From the NCBI RefSeq assembly GCF_014837165.1, contig NZ_JACSPM010000003.1, positions 62,001 to 126,000 of the forward strand: a DNA stretch of 64,000 nucleotides. Reading direction: 5' to 3'. The position numbers and the translations under genes are program-made. Source of the DNA: Microbacterium gallinarum (GTDB lineage Bacteria > Actinomycetota > Actinomycetes > Actinomycetales > Microbacteriaceae). Positions 55,354-64,000 of this stretch are shown piece after piece; position 1 is the stretch's first letter, and every line of letters begins with the position of its first letter. The notes beneath the pieces are model-generated. The model had not been told where the DNA came from, ran no database searches, and saw only the letters and a list, made by a program, of their open reading frames with translations.

Positions 55354-55830
55354 ATGCACTGTCCGTTCTGCCGCCACTCCGACTCGCGCGTCATCGACTC
55401 CCGTACCAGCGACGACGGCCTCAGCATCCGTCGCCGTCGTCAGTGCCCCGAGTGCGGAGGCCGCTTCACGACGATCGAGACCGCCAGCCTCAACGTGATC
55501 AAGCGCTCGGGCGTCATCGAGCCGTTCAGTCGCGAGAAGGTCATGTCGGGGGTGCGCAAGGCGTGCCAGGGGCGACCGGTGACGGAGGCAGACCTCGCCG
55601 TGCTCGCGCAGACCGTAGAGGAGACCGTTCGTCAGACCGGCGCCTCCCAGCTCGACACGAACGAGATCGGACTCGCGATCCTCGGCCCGCTGCGCGAGCT
55701 CGACGAGGTGGCCTATCTGCGGTTCGCGAGCGTCTACCAGGCGTTCGATTCGCTCGAGGATTTCGAATCGGCGATCGACCAGCTGCGGGCCGATCACCAG
55801 GACCGTCCCGTCCGCGCCGTCGCCGATTAG
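55354..55830 (+). CDS. nrdR: ribonucleotide reductase repressor NrdR
   Basis: Zinc-ribbon/ATP-cone repressor of nrd operons. 158 residues. Zinc ligands Cys3, Cys6, Cys31, Cys34 ([14 protein letters not shown]) and the ATP-cone ([29 protein letters not shown]) with a C-terminal helix bundle. Full length. Its target boxes would be upstream of nrd genes outside this window. Confidence 0.95.
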   Translation: MHCPFCRHSDSRVIDSRTSDDGLSIRRRRQCPECGGRFTTIETASLNVIKRSGVIEPFSREKVMSGVRKACQGRPVTEADLAVLAQTVEETVRQTGASQLDTNEIGLAILGPLRELDEVAYLRFASVYQAFDSLEDFESAIDQLRADHQDRPVRAVAD

Positions 55831-55862
55831 CTCCCGGGTCCGGGCGCGCCCGGCCGACCGGA

Positions 55863-55868
55863 TAGCCT
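55863..55868 (+). promoter_or_regulatory. -10 hexamer for pyrD, leaderless spacing
   Basis: TAGCCT, seven bases, then the ATG at 55876. Confidence 0.55.
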
Positions 55869-55875
55869 GGACGGG

Positions 55876-56901
55876 ATGTATCCCCTCCTCTTCCGGACCG
55901 TTCTGTCGCGCATGGACCCCGAGACCGCGCACCACGCGGCGATGGCGGTCATCCGGGTGCTCGGCGTTCCGCCCTTCTCGTGGGCGGCCCGCGGCCTGAC
56001 CCGCCCCGACCCCGGACTCGCGACGCCGGCACTCGGCCTCTCGTTCGACTCGCCGTTCGGCGTGGCCGCGGGCTTCGACAAGGACGTCAAGGGCGCGGCC
56101 GGGCTGTTCGCGCTCGGCTTCGGCCACGTCGAGGTGGGCACCCTCACGGCCATCCCGCAGGAGGGCAACCCGCGACCGCGGCTGTTCCGGCTGATTGCCG
56201 ACCGCGCCGTGATCAACCGCATGGGCTTCAACAATCACGGCGCCGAGGCCGCTGCGCGCCGGCTCGAGAAGCTGCGCCGGCGGAAGCGCCGCGGCGTCAT
56301 CGGCGTCAACATCGGCAAGAGCCGTGTGGTCGACGTCGACGACGCGACCGCGGACTACGTCCGCAGCGCGACGCTGCTCGCGCCGCTCGCCGACTACCTC
56401 GTCGTCAACGTGTCGTCACCGAACACGCCCGGCCTCCGCGGGCTGCAGGCGGTCGAGACGCTCCGCCCGCTGCTGCAAGCGGTGCACGCGGCCGCGGGCG
56501 CGACGCCGCTGCTCGTGAAGATCGCCCCCGATCTGCCCGACGACGAGGTCGTCGCCGTCGCACAGCTGGCCGTCGGCCTCGGCCTGGCCGGACTCATCGC
56601 GACGAACACCACGATCTCCCGCGAGGGCCTCGTGACCGAGCCCGCCGTCGTCGAGAAGGCCGGCGCCGGGGGACTGTCGGGCGCTCCCCTCAAGGCGCGC
56701 GCCCTCGACGTCCTGCGCCTGGTGCGCACCGCGGTGCCCGCGGACTTCTGCGTCATCTCCGTCGGCGGCGTCGAGACCGCCGATGACGTGGAGGAACGAT
56801 TGGATGCCGGAGCCACGCTGGTGCAGGGATATACCGCGTTCCTCTATCGCGGTCCGCTGTGGGCGCGGCAGATCAACCGCGGACTCGCGCGCGCACGCTG
56901 A
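55876..56901 (+). CDS. pyrD: dihydroorotate dehydrogenase, class 2 (quinone)
   Basis: Pyrimidine synthesis enzyme linked to the membrane quinone pool. 341 residues. The N-terminal amphipathic region (MYPLLFRTVLSRMDPETAHHAAM) is the class 2 membrane tether. FMN and active-site motifs: PFGVAAGFDKD, NRMGFNNHG, GVNIGKSR, VVNVSSPNTPGLR (catalytic Ser), VKIAPDLPDDE, ATNTTISR, GGLSGAPLK and SVGGVETADD. ATG start. Confidence 0.96.
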   Translation: MYPLLFRTVLSRMDPETAHHAAMAVIRVLGVPPFSWAARGLTRPDPGLATPALGLSFDSPFGVAAGFDKDVKGAAGLFALGFGHVEVGTLTAIPQEGNPRPRLFRLIADRAVINRMGFNNHGAEAAARRLEKLRRRKRRGVIGVNIGKSRVVDVDDATADYVRSATLLAPLADYLVVNVSSPNTPGLRGLQAVETLRPLLQAVHAAAGATPLLVKIAPDLPDDEVVAVAQLAVGLGLAGLIATNTTISREGLVTEPAVVEKAGAGGLSGAPLKARALDVLRLVRTAVPADFCVISVGGVETADDVEERLDAGATLVQGYTAFLYRGPLWARQINRGLARAR

Positions 56902-56917
56902 GGTGCGGCATCCCGCA
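56900..56917. terminator. hairpin between convergent pyrD and DUF3043 gene
   Basis: GGTGCGG and CCGCACC form a 7-bp stem around CATC directly after the pyrD stop. Confidence 0.55.
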
Positions 56918-56948
56918 CCGTCTTGTCGGCGCGGGGGGATGACCCGGT

Positions 56949-57536
56949 TCAGACGGGACGCTGGCCGCGCTTGACCTGCGGCTTGGGCAGCCGCAGGAAG
57001 CGCATCTGGACGGTGCGCATCGCCGCGTACCAGCCGAGGCCCTTCTCGATCTTGTCTGCGCCGAACTTGGCCTTGACGGCGCGCTTGGCGTTGATCGACG
57101 TCAGGACCATGTCGCCGACGACGAAGAGGATGAAGATCCACAGCGCGACGAACGAGTAGTACTGCACCTCGGGCACCGGGATGAACGTCGCGAGGATCAC
57201 GACCACCATTGCGGGCATGACTGCCTCGCCGAGGTGCCATCCGGCGTCGACGTAATCGCGCACGAACTTGCGCTGCGCCCCCTGGTCGCGCGCGGGGAGG
57301 TAGCGCGGGTCGCCCGCGGCCATGCCGACGCGGGCCTTGTCGCGCTGCGCCTGAAGCTCGGCGCGGGCGCGTGCCTTGGCCTCTTTGGTGTCGGGGACGA
57401 GGGGGCGCTTGCGTGCCGCCTCCTGCTCCGCTCGGCTGGGAGTGGCGCGCCCCTTGCCGGTCACCGGCACGCCGTTGAGGACCGTTCCGTCGGAAGGAGC
57501 GTCGTTCGACGCGGGTGCTGCGGGGTTCTTGGCCAC
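56949..57536 (-). CDS. DUF3043 membrane protein
   Basis: 195 residues. A charged cytosolic half with KRPLVPDTKEAKARARAELQAQRDKARVGMAAGDPRYLPARDQG, the DUF3043 signature, then two membrane helices (AVMPAMVVVILATFIPV and YYSFVALWIFILFVVGDMVL) and a basic tail (LRLPKPQVKRGQRPV). Actinobacteria-specific; function unknown. GTG start at 57536 with CGAGG upstream. Convergent with pyrD and divergent from the M20 peptidase. Confidence 0.9.
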   Translation of the reverse strand: MAKNPAAPASNDAPSDGTVLNGVPVTGKGRATPSRAEQEAARKRPLVPDTKEAKARARAELQAQRDKARVGMAAGDPRYLPARDQGAQRKFVRDYVDAGWHLGEAVMPAMVVVILATFIPVPEVQYYSFVALWIFILFVVGDMVLTSINAKRAVKAKFGADKIEKGLGWYAAMRTVQMRFLRLPKPQVKRGQRPV

Positions 57537-57571
57537 GATGATCCTCGGAAGTCCGGGTGCGGGGGTGCACT

Positions 57572-57577
57572 TAAGAT
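57572..57577 (+). promoter_or_regulatory. -10 hexamer for the M20 peptidase, leaderless spacing
   Basis: TAAGAT, seven bases, then the ATG at 57585. Confidence 0.55.
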
Positions 57578-57584
57578 TACCCGC

Positions 57585-58985
57585 ATGACGACTGAGCTCT
57601 CCCGACAGGATGCTGTGCGTGACGCCGCGGCCTCCGGCATCCCCTCCGCCCTCGCCGACCTCGGTGCGCTCGTGCGTATCCCATCGGTCGCGTTCCCCGG
57701 CTTCGACACCGCTCCGGTACAGCGCAGCGCCGAGGCGGTCGCCGATCTCGTGCGTGCCACCGGGCTCTTCGAGACCGTCGAGATCCGCCGGGCCGCGATC
57801 CCGGGCACCGACGAACAGGGTCAGCCGGCCGTGCTGGCGACGCGCGCCGCTCGCAACGGGCGCCCGACGATCCTGCTGTACGCGCACCACGACGTCCAGC
57901 CCGTCGGCGACGAGGCGCTCTGGGAGTCGGCGCCGTTCGAGCCGACCGTCCGAGGAGGCCGCCTGTACGGCCGCGGCGCCGCCGACGACAAGGCCGGCAT
58001 CATGGCGCACATCGCGGCCCTCCGCGCTCTGAAGGAGGCCGTCGGCGACGACTTCGACCTCGGCGTGGCGCTGTTCTTCGAGGGCGAGGAGGAGGCGGGC
58101 TCGCGGTCCTTCGCGCAGTTCCTGTCCGACAACGCAGACGCGCTGCGCGCCGACGTGATCGTCGTCGCCGACTCGGGCAACTGGGACGACAAGACCCCAG
58201 CGCTGACGGTGTCGCTGCGCGGCAACACGCGCTTCACGATGCGCGTGAAGACGCTCGACCACGCGTCGCACTCCGGGATGTTCGGGGGAGCGGTGCCCGA
58301 CGCGATGATGGCCACGGTGAAGCTGCTCGCCACGCTGTGGGACGCCGACGGGGCGGTCGCGGTCGCGGGACTTACCGAGAGGGAGGCCGAGACCCCCGCC
58401 TACAGCGAGGAGACGCTGCGCGACGAGGCCGGCCTGCCCGCCGGCGTCTCGCCGATCGGTCGCGGCACGATCCTGAGCCGGATCTGGAACAAGCCGTCGA
58501 TCACGGTCACCGGCATCGACGCGCCCAGCGTCGCCAACGCCTCCAACACGCTGAGCCCGGAGATCTCCGTCGTCATCAGCGCCCGCATCCCGCCCGGGCA
58601 GCCTGCGCGCGACGCGTATGCCGCGATCGAGGCCCACCTGCGGGCGAACGCGCCGTTCGGAGCGGAGCTGACGTTCACCGATCAGGACTACGGAGACGCC
58701 TTCCTGGTCGACACGTCGGGCTGGGCGGTGGAGGCCGCTCGCGAGGCGCTGCATGAGGGCTACGGTGTCGAGTCCGTCGACATCGGCGTGGGCGGGTCGA
58801 TCCCGTTCATCGCCGACCTCGTGCGCGAATTCCCCGGCGCGCAGATCCTCGTGACCGGCGTCGAAGACCCGCACGCCCGTGCGCACAGCCCCAACGAGTC
58901 GCTTCACCTCGAGACGTTCCGCAACGCGGTGCTGTCGGAGGCGCTGCTGCTCGAGAAGCTGGATGCCCGCGGCGACCGCGGCTGA
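57585..58985 (+). CDS. M20-family dipeptidase
   Basis: Di-zinc exopeptidase, 466 residues. Metal ligands in YAHHDVQPVGD (His, Asp), GRGAADDKAG (bridging Asp), EGEEEAGS (catalytic Glu and ligand) and the C-terminal EDPHARAHSPNES His. The dimerisation domain is inserted at about 215-330. The overall pattern matches the carnosinase/dipeptidase-like branch. Substrate unknown. ATG start at 57585. Confidence 0.92.
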   Translation: MTTELSRQDAVRDAAASGIPSALADLGALVRIPSVAFPGFDTAPVQRSAEAVADLVRATGLFETVEIRRAAIPGTDEQGQPAVLATRAARNGRPTILLYAHHDVQPVGDEALWESAPFEPTVRGGRLYGRGAADDKAGIMAHIAALRALKEAVGDDFDLGVALFFEGEEEAGSRSFAQFLSDNADALRADVIVVADSGNWDDKTPALTVSLRGNTRFTMRVKTLDHASHSGMFGGAVPDAMMATVKLLATLWDADGAVAVAGLTEREAETPAYSEETLRDEAGLPAGVSPIGRGTILSRIWNKPSITVTGIDAPSVANASNTLSPEISVVISARIPPGQPARDAYAAIEAHLRANAPFGAELTFTDQDYGDAFLVDTSGWAVEAAREALHEGYGVESVDIGVGGSIPFIADLVREFPGAQILVTGVEDPHARAHSPNESLHLETFRNAVLSEALLLEKLDARGDRG

Positions 58986-59022
58986 CACGCCCCGCTCGGA
59001 GCCGGTTCTCGGACTACGGGCG

Positions 59023-59028
59023 TAGAAT
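59023..59028 (+). promoter_or_regulatory. -10 hexamer upstream of the A-type carrier gene
   Basis: TAGAAT with a leader of about 55 bases ending in GGAGGAG before ATG 59090. Confidence 0.5.
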
Positions 59029-59089
59029 CGCAGCATCCCGTCGCCCCGGTACCGATCACCGGATCAGGCGGCCCGTCCGGAGGAGTGCC

Positions 59090-59455
59090 ATGACCGACAC
59101 TGCGCTGTCGACCGACCAGTCCGTTCGCGAACACGGCGTCGCACTGACCGAAGCCGCTTCGCTCAAGGTGAAGAGCCTCCTGTCGCAGGAGGGTCGCGAC
59201 GACCTGCGTCTTCGCGTCGCCGTGCAGCCCGGGGGCTGCAGCGGGCTGATCTACCAGCTGTATTTCGACGAGCGGTATCTCGACGGCGACAAGACGGTCG
59301 ACTTCGACGGCGTCGAGGTGATCGTCGACGACATGAGCGTCCCGTACCTCGACGGCGCGACCATCGACTTCAAGGACACGATCTCGGAGCAGGGGTTCAC
59401 GATCGACAACCCCAACGCCGCCGGCAGCTGCGCCTGCGGTGACAGCTTCCACTGA
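59090..59455 (+). CDS. erpA: A-type iron-sulfur carrier (ErpA/HesB family)
   Basis: Small Fe-S insertion/carrier protein, 121 residues, with the three cluster-binding cysteines Cys50 (QPGGCSG), Cys114 and Cys116 (GSCACGDSF). The core fold motif is GVALTEAASLKVKSLLSQEG. It stands alone just upstream of cytochrome oxidase genes, which is a common actinobacterial position. ATG start with GGAGGAG. A strong terminator follows. Confidence 0.94.
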   Translation: MTDTALSTDQSVREHGVALTEAASLKVKSLLSQEGRDDLRLRVAVQPGGCSGLIYQLYFDERYLDGDKTVDFDGVEVIVDDMSVPYLDGATIDFKDTISEQGFTIDNPNAAGSCACGDSFH

Positions 59456-59469
59456 TCCGAGCCCGATTT

Positions 59470-59516
59470 CCGCAGGCCCGGAGCGCTCCACGGAGTGCTC
59501 CGGGCCTGCGGTTTTT
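59470..59516 (+). terminator. intrinsic terminator after erpA
   Basis: A 15-bp stem (59470-59484 with 59497-59511), further paired inside the loop, followed by TTTTT. Confidence 0.9.
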
Positions 59517-59574
59517 CGCCTTCGCGACACAGTTCAACCTGGGCGGATGGCCTGAATACCCTGGATGCTTGCCC

Positions 59575-59580
59575 TAGACT
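59575..59580 (+). promoter_or_regulatory. -10 hexamer of the cta promoter
   Basis: TAGACT about 36 bases before the ctaC GTG, with GGAAAGG ribosome site. A weak -35 (CTGAAT, 59552-59557) lies 17 bases upstream. Confidence 0.45.
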
Positions 59581-59616
59581 GAGGAGAGTCCTGTTCGCGA
59601 CCCGGAAAGGTGCACC

Positions 59617-60501
59617 GTGCCCTCGAAACGCCGTATCCGCTGGGCCGTTCTCCCGCTCGGGATCGCAACGGCCGCAGTACTCGCCGGATGCACCCCGACC
59701 GAGCTCCACGGCTTCCTGCCGGGCTTCGTCGAGAGCGGGCAGCCGGCCACCGACCGCACCGACATGGTCGCCGGTCTGTGGGTCAACTCCTGGATCGTGC
59801 TGCTGGCTGTCGGCGTCATCACCTGGGGCCTCATGGGCTGGGCCGCGATCGCCTATCGCCGTCGCCGGGGTCAGGTCGGCCTCCCCGTGCAGCTGCGCTA
59901 CAACATGCCGATCGAGATCTTCTACACGGTCGTGCCGCTCATCCTCGTGATCGGCTTCTTCGCGTTCACCGCACGCGACCAGACGATCCTCGAGACGCAG
60001 ACGGAAGACCCCGACGTCTCGATCGTCGCGATCGGCAAGCAGTGGTCCTGGGACTTCCAGTATGACGGCGAGAGCGACGACGACACCGTGTGGTCCATGG
60101 GCGTCCAGGCGCAGACCGACGAGCAGGGCACCGTCACCAGCGAGCTGCCCAAGCTCGTCCTCCCGGTCGACAAGACGGTCAAGATCAAGCTGCAGTCCCG
60201 CGACGTGATCCACTCGTTCTGGATCATCGACTTCCTGTACAAGAAGGACATGTACATCGGGAGGGACAACTACTGGTCGTTCACGCCCACCCGCGAGGGG
60301 GAGTACGCCGGCAAGTGCGCCGAGCTCTGCGGCGAGTACCACTCGATGATGCTCTTCAACGTCGAGGTTGTGAGCGAAGCCGAGTACGAGGACTATCTCG
60401 CGTCCCTTCGCGAGGCCGGCCAGACCGGTGACATCAACGACGAGTACGACCGACTTCAGAATCTGCCCGGCACGGGTGCGAGCTCCGAGGGAGACCACTG
60501 A
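59617..60501 (+). CDS. ctaC: cytochrome c oxidase subunit II
   Basis: Electron-entry subunit of the aa3 oxidase. 294 residues. Lipoprotein signal with lipobox LAGC (Cys25), two membrane helices, then the CuA cupredoxin domain: DVIHSFWI (His ligand) and Cys234-Cys238-His242-Met245 in [12 protein letters not shown], all intact. No fused cytochrome c domain, so it should accept electrons from a separate cytochrome (cytochrome bc1 complex in actinobacteria). GTG start at 59617. First gene of ctaC-ctaD-ctaF. Confidence 0.96.
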   Translation: MPSKRRIRWAVLPLGIATAAVLAGCTPTELHGFLPGFVESGQPATDRTDMVAGLWVNSWIVLLAVGVITWGLMGWAAIAYRRRRGQVGLPVQLRYNMPIEIFYTVVPLILVIGFFAFTARDQTILETQTEDPDVSIVAIGKQWSWDFQYDGESDDDTVWSMGVQAQTDEQGTVTSELPKLVLPVDKTVKIKLQSRDVIHSFWIIDFLYKKDMYIGRDNYWSFTPTREGEYAGKCAELCGEYHSMMLFNVEVVSEAEYEDYLASLREAGQTGDINDEYDRLQNLPGTGASSEGDH

Positions 60502-60503
60502 TC

Positions 60504-62267
60504 ATGGCGACGACGGTTCCGCTTCAGGGGACGACGCAGGGTCGCCCGACCACCCTGCCGCCTCGCCAGGCCGCACTGCTCAGCGCGTCGCGCGTCGAGC
60601 AGAAGGGCAACATCATCGTCAAGTGGATCACCTCCACCGACCACAAGACGATCGGCTACCTCTACCTCATCTCGTCGGTGCTGTTCTTCCTCCTCGGCGG
60701 AGTGATGGCGCTGATCATCCGCGCTGAGCTCTTCGAGCCCGGGATGCAGATCATCCCGACGAAGGAGCAGTACAACCAGCTGTTCACGATGCACGGCACG
60801 ATCATGCTGCTCATGTTCGCGACGCCGCTCTTCGCCGGCTTCGCCAACGCGATCCTGCCGCTGCAGATCGGTGCGCCCGACGTCGCCTTCCCGCGTCTGA
60901 ACGCCTTCGCGTTCTGGCTGTTCCTGTTCGGTTCGACCATCGCCGTCGCCGGCTTCCTCACCCCGCAGGGCGCGGCCTCGTTCGGCTGGTTCGCCTACCA
61001 GCCGCTCGCCAACGCCAGCTTCTCCCCGGGCGCCGGAGGAAACCTCTGGATGCTCGGCCTCGGCATGAGCGGTTTCGGAACGATCCTCGGCGCGGTGAAC
61101 TTCATCACGACGATCATCACGATGCGCGCGCCGGGCATGACCATGTGGCGCATGCCGATCTTCTCGTGGAACACGCTCATCACGAGCATCCTGATCCTGA
61201 TGGCGTTCCCGGTGCTCGCCGCCGCCATCCTGGCCGCCGCGGCCGACCGCGTGCTCGGTGCCCACATCTACGACCCGGCCAACGGTGGCGTCCTGCTGTG
61301 GCAGCACCTCTTCTGGTTCTTCGGACACCCAGAGGTGTACATCATCGCCCTGCCGTTCTTCGGCATCGTGTCGGAGATCTTCCCGGTCTTCAGCCGCAAG
61401 CCGATCTTCGGATACAAGACCCTCGTCTACGCGACGATCGCGATCGCGGCGCTGTCCGTGGCGGTGTGGGCTCACCACATGTACGTCACCGGCGCGGTGC
61501 TGCTGCCGTTCTTCGCACTCATGACGATGCTCATCGCGGTGCCGACCGGCGTGAAGATCTTCAACTGGATCGGAACGCTCTGGCGAGGCTCGGTCACGTT
61601 CGAGACCCCGATGGTCTTCGCCCTCGGCTTCCTCGTGTCGTTCGTCTTCGGTGGCCTCACCGGAGTCATCCTCGCGTCGCCGCCGCTGGACTTCCACCTC
61701 TCCGACTCGTACTTCGTCGTCGCGCACTTCCACTACGTGGTGTTCGGAACCGTCGTCTTCGCGATGTTCGCCGGCTTCTACTTCTGGTGGCCGAAGTGGA
61801 CCGGGAAGATGCTCAACGAGCGTCTCGGCATGGTGCACTTCTGGTTGCTGTTCATCGGCTTCCACATGACCTTCCTCATCCAGCACTGGCTGGGCGTGGA
61901 CGGCATGGTGCGCCGCTACGCGGACTACTCGGCGGCCGATGGCTGGACCTGGCAGAACCAGGTCTCGACGGTCGGCGCGATCATCCTCGGCGCCTCGATG
62001 ATCCCGTTCCTGTTCAACGTGTGGATCACCGCCCGCAAGGCGCCGCGCGTGACCGTCAACGACCCGTGGGGCTATGGCGCATCGCTCGAGTGGGCCACCT
62101 CGTGCCCGCCGCCGCGACACAACTTCACGTCGATCCCGCGTATCCGCAGTGAGCGTCCGGCGTTCGACCTCAACCACCCGGAGGCGGGGATCCCCGTCGG
62201 CGTCGGCCCTGCGAAGGACGCGCCTGAAGCCCCGGTTGTCGACGCCGCCGACGGAGAGGTGAAGTAA
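60504..62267 (+). CDS. ctaD: cytochrome c oxidase subunit I
   Basis: Catalytic subunit with heme a, heme a3 and CuB. 587 residues, twelve membrane helices. Key motifs: [10 protein letters not shown] (heme His), [15 protein letters not shown] (CuB His and crosslinked Tyr), AHHMYVTG (CuB His pair), and HFHYVVFG (heme ligands). ATG two bases after ctaC. Confidence 0.97.
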   Translation: MATTVPLQGTTQGRPTTLPPRQAALLSASRVEQKGNIIVKWITSTDHKTIGYLYLISSVLFFLLGGVMALIIRAELFEPGMQIIPTKEQYNQLFTMHGTIMLLMFATPLFAGFANAILPLQIGAPDVAFPRLNAFAFWLFLFGSTIAVAGFLTPQGAASFGWFAYQPLANASFSPGAGGNLWMLGLGMSGFGTILGAVNFITTIITMRAPGMTMWRMPIFSWNTLITSILILMAFPVLAAAILAAAADRVLGAHIYDPANGGVLLWQHLFWFFGHPEVYIIALPFFGIVSEIFPVFSRKPIFGYKTLVYATIAIAALSVAVWAHHMYVTGAVLLPFFALMTMLIAVPTGVKIFNWIGTLWRGSVTFETPMVFALGFLVSFVFGGLTGVILASPPLDFHLSDSYFVVAHFHYVVFGTVVFAMFAGFYFWWPKWTGKMLNERLGMVHFWLLFIGFHMTFLIQHWLGVDGMVRRYADYSAADGWTWQNQVSTVGAIILGASMIPFLFNVWITARKAPRVTVNDPWGYGASLEWATSCPPPRHNFTSIPRIRSERPAFDLNHPEAGIPVGVGPAKDAPEAPVVDAADGEVK

Positions 62268-62702
62268 GTGCGCACCAACACCGGACTCTGGTGGCTCCTC
62301 ACCGTCTTCTTCGCCCTCGTCGGCGTGGTCTACATCGTGTGGAACATCGTCGCCCACCCCGACGTGCCGTGGTATAACGCCATCGAGTGGGTCGGCGCCG
62401 TGGCGCTGGTCTTCACCGCGCTGATGGCTGCGCTGATCGCGTTCTACATCAGCCGCGTGCACAACGCGCAGGGCGGCGAGCTTCCCGAAGACATCCTGAC
62501 GTCCGACATCGACGACGGCGACCCTGAGCTGGGCGAGTTCAGCCCGTGGTCGTGGTGGCCGATCGTCCTCGCCTTCTCGGCTGCTCTCGCGATGATCGGC
62601 CTGGCCGTCGGCGCGTGGATGGTGCCGATCGGTGTCGGCGTGTTCGTCATCGCCATCGTCGGCTGGGTCTACGAGTACTACCGCGGGTACTTCGCGCGCT
62701 GA
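62268..62702 (+). CDS. ctaF: cytochrome c oxidase subunit IV (actinobacterial)
   Basis: 144 residues, small subunit specific to actinobacterial oxidases. Four membrane helices in two pairs (LWWLLTVFFALVGVVYIVWNI, AVALVFTALMAALIAFYISRV, WWPIVLAFSAALAMIGLAVGAWM, GVGVFVIAIVGWVYEYYRGYF) separated by an acidic loop. GTG start at the first base after the ctaD stop. Confidence 0.93.
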   Translation: MRTNTGLWWLLTVFFALVGVVYIVWNIVAHPDVPWYNAIEWVGAVALVFTALMAALIAFYISRVHNAQGGELPEDILTSDIDDGDPELGEFSPWSWWPIVLAFSAALAMIGLAVGAWMVPIGVGVFVIAIVGWVYEYYRGYFAR

Positions 62703-62704
62703 TC

Positions 62705-63532
62705 GTGCCGTTGCGGCCTTCCCGCGTGCGGCTGCGTGCCGCCGCCGTCTCCGACACCGGGGCGTACCGATCCGTCAACCAGGACGCCGCGTTCACGGCA
62801 CCCTGGGGCGGAGCGGTGGCTGACGGTGTCGGCGGCGGTCCGGCCGGCGATCTGGCTTCGGCCGCGTTCGTGCATCGCCTGGCGGCTGGCAGGGTCGGCA
62901 GCGTCGATGCTGCCGCGCTGGCTGTCAGTGTGAGAGCTGCCAACTGGGATCTGCGGGCGCACGTCGAGCGCGATCCCGCACTGTCGGGCATGGCGACGAC
63001 CTTCACCGGCGTCTTCGTGTCCGAGGCCGACACCCTTCTGCTCGCTCACACCGGTGACTCGCGTGCGTACCTGCTGCGCGACGGCGTCATGACGCAGCAG
63101 ACGCGTGACGATTCGTATGTGCAGGTGCTCGTCGAACGAGGGCTGGTGGCCGAAGCGGATGCCGCGACCCACCCGCGCCGCAACCTCATCACCGCCTCGC
63201 TGAGCGGCGGAGAGCGCGACCGCGTCGTCGTGGCCGAGCACGAGGCGCGGCAAGGCGATCGCTGGCTGCTGTGCAGCGACGGCCTGACCGACTACGTGCC
63301 GGCGAGTGACATCGCCGCCGTGGTCGCTCGGTGCGACGGCGCCGTCGAGGCCGCGGGTGCCGCAGTCGCCCTCGGCCTCACCGCCGGCACACGCGACAAT
63401 GTCACGGTGGTGATCTGCGACGTGGAGCTCGGGCCGGCGGAGCCTTTCGGTCTGAGCAGCAGGACATCGTTCTACGGCGCGGCTGCGGCGCGGTTCACCG
63501 AAGGCCTCGACGAGGGCCTGGAATCGGCCTGA
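62705..63532 (+). CDS. PP2C-family protein Ser/Thr phosphatase
   Basis: 275 residues, cytosolic. Metal/phosphate motifs: AVSDTGAYRSVNQDAAF, VADGVGGGPAGDLAS, LLAHTGDSRAYLLRDG, LLCSDGLTDYV, and RDNVTVVICDV near the end. Mn/Mg-dependent dephosphorylation of kinase substrates is the family role. GTG at 62705, two bases after ctaF, so probably co-transcribed with the oxidase genes. It lacks a membrane segment, unlike PstP. A candidate opponent of the PASTA kinase at 21760 (inference). Confidence 0.9.
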   Translation: MPLRPSRVRLRAAAVSDTGAYRSVNQDAAFTAPWGGAVADGVGGGPAGDLASAAFVHRLAAGRVGSVDAAALAVSVRAANWDLRAHVERDPALSGMATTFTGVFVSEADTLLLAHTGDSRAYLLRDGVMTQQTRDDSYVQVLVERGLVAEADAATHPRRNLITASLSGGERDRVVVAEHEARQGDRWLLCSDGLTDYVPASDIAAVVARCDGAVEAAGAAVALGLTAGTRDNVTVVICDVELGPAEPFGLSSRTSFYGAAAARFTEGLDEGLESA

Positions 63533-63539
63533 GCGGCTC

Positions 63540-63959
63540 TCAGGGCGCCACGGGCGAGCGCACGACCATGACCTGCGCATCGAACACCCGGGGGAGCGGA
63601 CCCTCGTCGTTCTCGGTGGGCTGACCCTCGCGGATCCAGTACTCATAGCCGCCGATCATCTCGCGCACCTGGAAGCCGAGCTTCGCGAACTGCAGGGCGC
63701 CCTTCGCGCCGCCGTTGCAGCCCGGGCTCCAGCAGTAGACGACGACGGGGACGCCTCTGTCGAGCTCGGCGTCGGCGCGCTGTGCGATCTGCTGGTGCGG
63801 CATGTGGATGGCGCCGGCTATCCGTCCCTGTGCCCAGGCCTCATCGCCGCGCACGTCGACGAGCACGAACGTCTCTTCGGCCTTCTGCGCCGCATAGACG
63901 TCCGAGGCATCCGTCTCGAGGGCGAGCTTGGCCGAGAAGTAATCGAGAGCTGTGGTCAT
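63540..63959 (-). CDS. rhodanese-like sulfurtransferase
   Basis: 139 residues, single rhodanese domain: FVLVDVRGDEAWAQGRIAGAIHMP and the active loop YCWSPGCNGG with the nucleophilic Cys76 and a second Cys81. The loop differs in length from classical thiosulfate sulfurtransferases. ATG at 63959, six bases after TAGCGT. Convergent with the PP2C gene. Confidence 0.9.
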   Translation of the reverse strand: MTTALDYFSAKLALETDASDVYAAQKAEETFVLVDVRGDEAWAQGRIAGAIHMPHQQIAQRADAELDRGVPVVVYCWSPGCNGGAKGALQFAKLGFQVREMIGGYEYWIREGQPTENDEGPLPRVFDAQVMVVRSPVAP

Positions 63960-63965
63960 GCATCC

Positions 63966-63971
63966 ACGCTA
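63966..63971 (-). promoter_or_regulatory. -10 hexamer for the rhodanese gene, leaderless spacing
   Basis: TAGCGT on the minus strand, six bases before the ATG. Confidence 0.5.
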
Positions 63972-64000
63972 CGGACAGCGGCGTCACGCGCCGCATCGTC

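Noticed and set aside
60456..62462. Minus-strand open frame under ctaD
   Set aside because: Extremely Glu/His/Arg-rich translation caused by reading ctaD backwards; not a protein.

Overview
The window is high-GC actinobacterial DNA. Many genes start with GTG or TTG. The set mraZ-rsmH-ftsL-ftsI-murF-mraY-murD-ftsW-murG-murC-ftsQ-ftsZ-yggS-sepF-yggT-divIVA, the GarA/FtsR pair, a PASTA kinase beside a class II DAHP synthase, and ctaC-ctaD-ctaF all point to Actinomycetota. DUF3040 directly before mraZ and the absence of any mycolate gene fit Microbacteriaceae, probably a Microbacterium-like organism (inference). All 63 genes look intact except the first, which runs off the left edge. I see no tRNA, rRNA, CRISPR array, insertion sequence, prophage or attachment site. 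No gene-free gap reaches 300 bases.

Layout. 1-5.9 kb: glycogen/maltodextrin phosphorylase, a small unknown protein overlapping a CYTH protein, a hotdog thioesterase, dihydrolipoyl dehydrogenase, and a divergent copper pair (exported CopC and a cytosolic Cys/Met-rich storage protein). 5.9-10.2 kb: a small unknown protein, garA-ftsR-merR, and a trans-sulfuration enzyme divergent from an Lrp regulator. 10.2-16.6 kb: pyruvate carboxylase between two partnerless ParA/MinD ATPases, then peptide deformylase. 16.7-26.6 kb: acyl-CoA ligase, glucokinase, acyltransferase, aroG, a PknL-type PASTA kinase, a LysM wall protein, an Rv2175c-type DNA-binding protein and a prenyl synthase. 26.6-46.2 kb: the division and cell wall (dcw) cluster, starting at mraZ operator repeats and ending in divIVA-lspA-rluD. 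murE is not in it, and a GntR regulator with a divergent lipoprotein sits between murG and murC. 46.2-64 kb: GNAT and NUDIX proteins, a sigma factor with a membrane partner, dnaE, a four-helix membrane protein, hisD, nrdR, pyrD, DUF3043, an M20 peptidase, an A-type Fe-S carrier, cytochrome oxidase ctaC-ctaD-ctaF with a PP2C phosphatase, and a rhodanese.

How it works together. Most of the window builds, polymerises and positions peptidoglycan synthesis. Around it lie Ser/Thr phosphorylation parts: PASTA kinase, GarA, an Rv2175c-type substrate and a PP2C phosphatase. Relatives of several division proteins here (DivIVA, FtsZ, MurC) are kinase targets in mycobacteria (established for those species; inferred here).

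The most unusual signals are in the DNA rather than in any one gene. (1) The 7-mer GGCATCC/GGATGCC occurs about 76 times by my hand count, roughly five times the composition expectation, and it imposes atypical codons. (2) About 18 genes have a TAnnnT-like -10 hexamer ending 6-7 bases before the start codon, the signature of leaderless transcripts. (3) The mraZ and ftsZ upstream regions carry clear operator-like repeats and palindromes. I did not find a convincing new multi-gene system. The best candidates for follow-up are the repeated oligomer, the missing murE, the orphan GntR/lipoprotein insertion in the dcw cluster and the ftsZ promoter palindromes.
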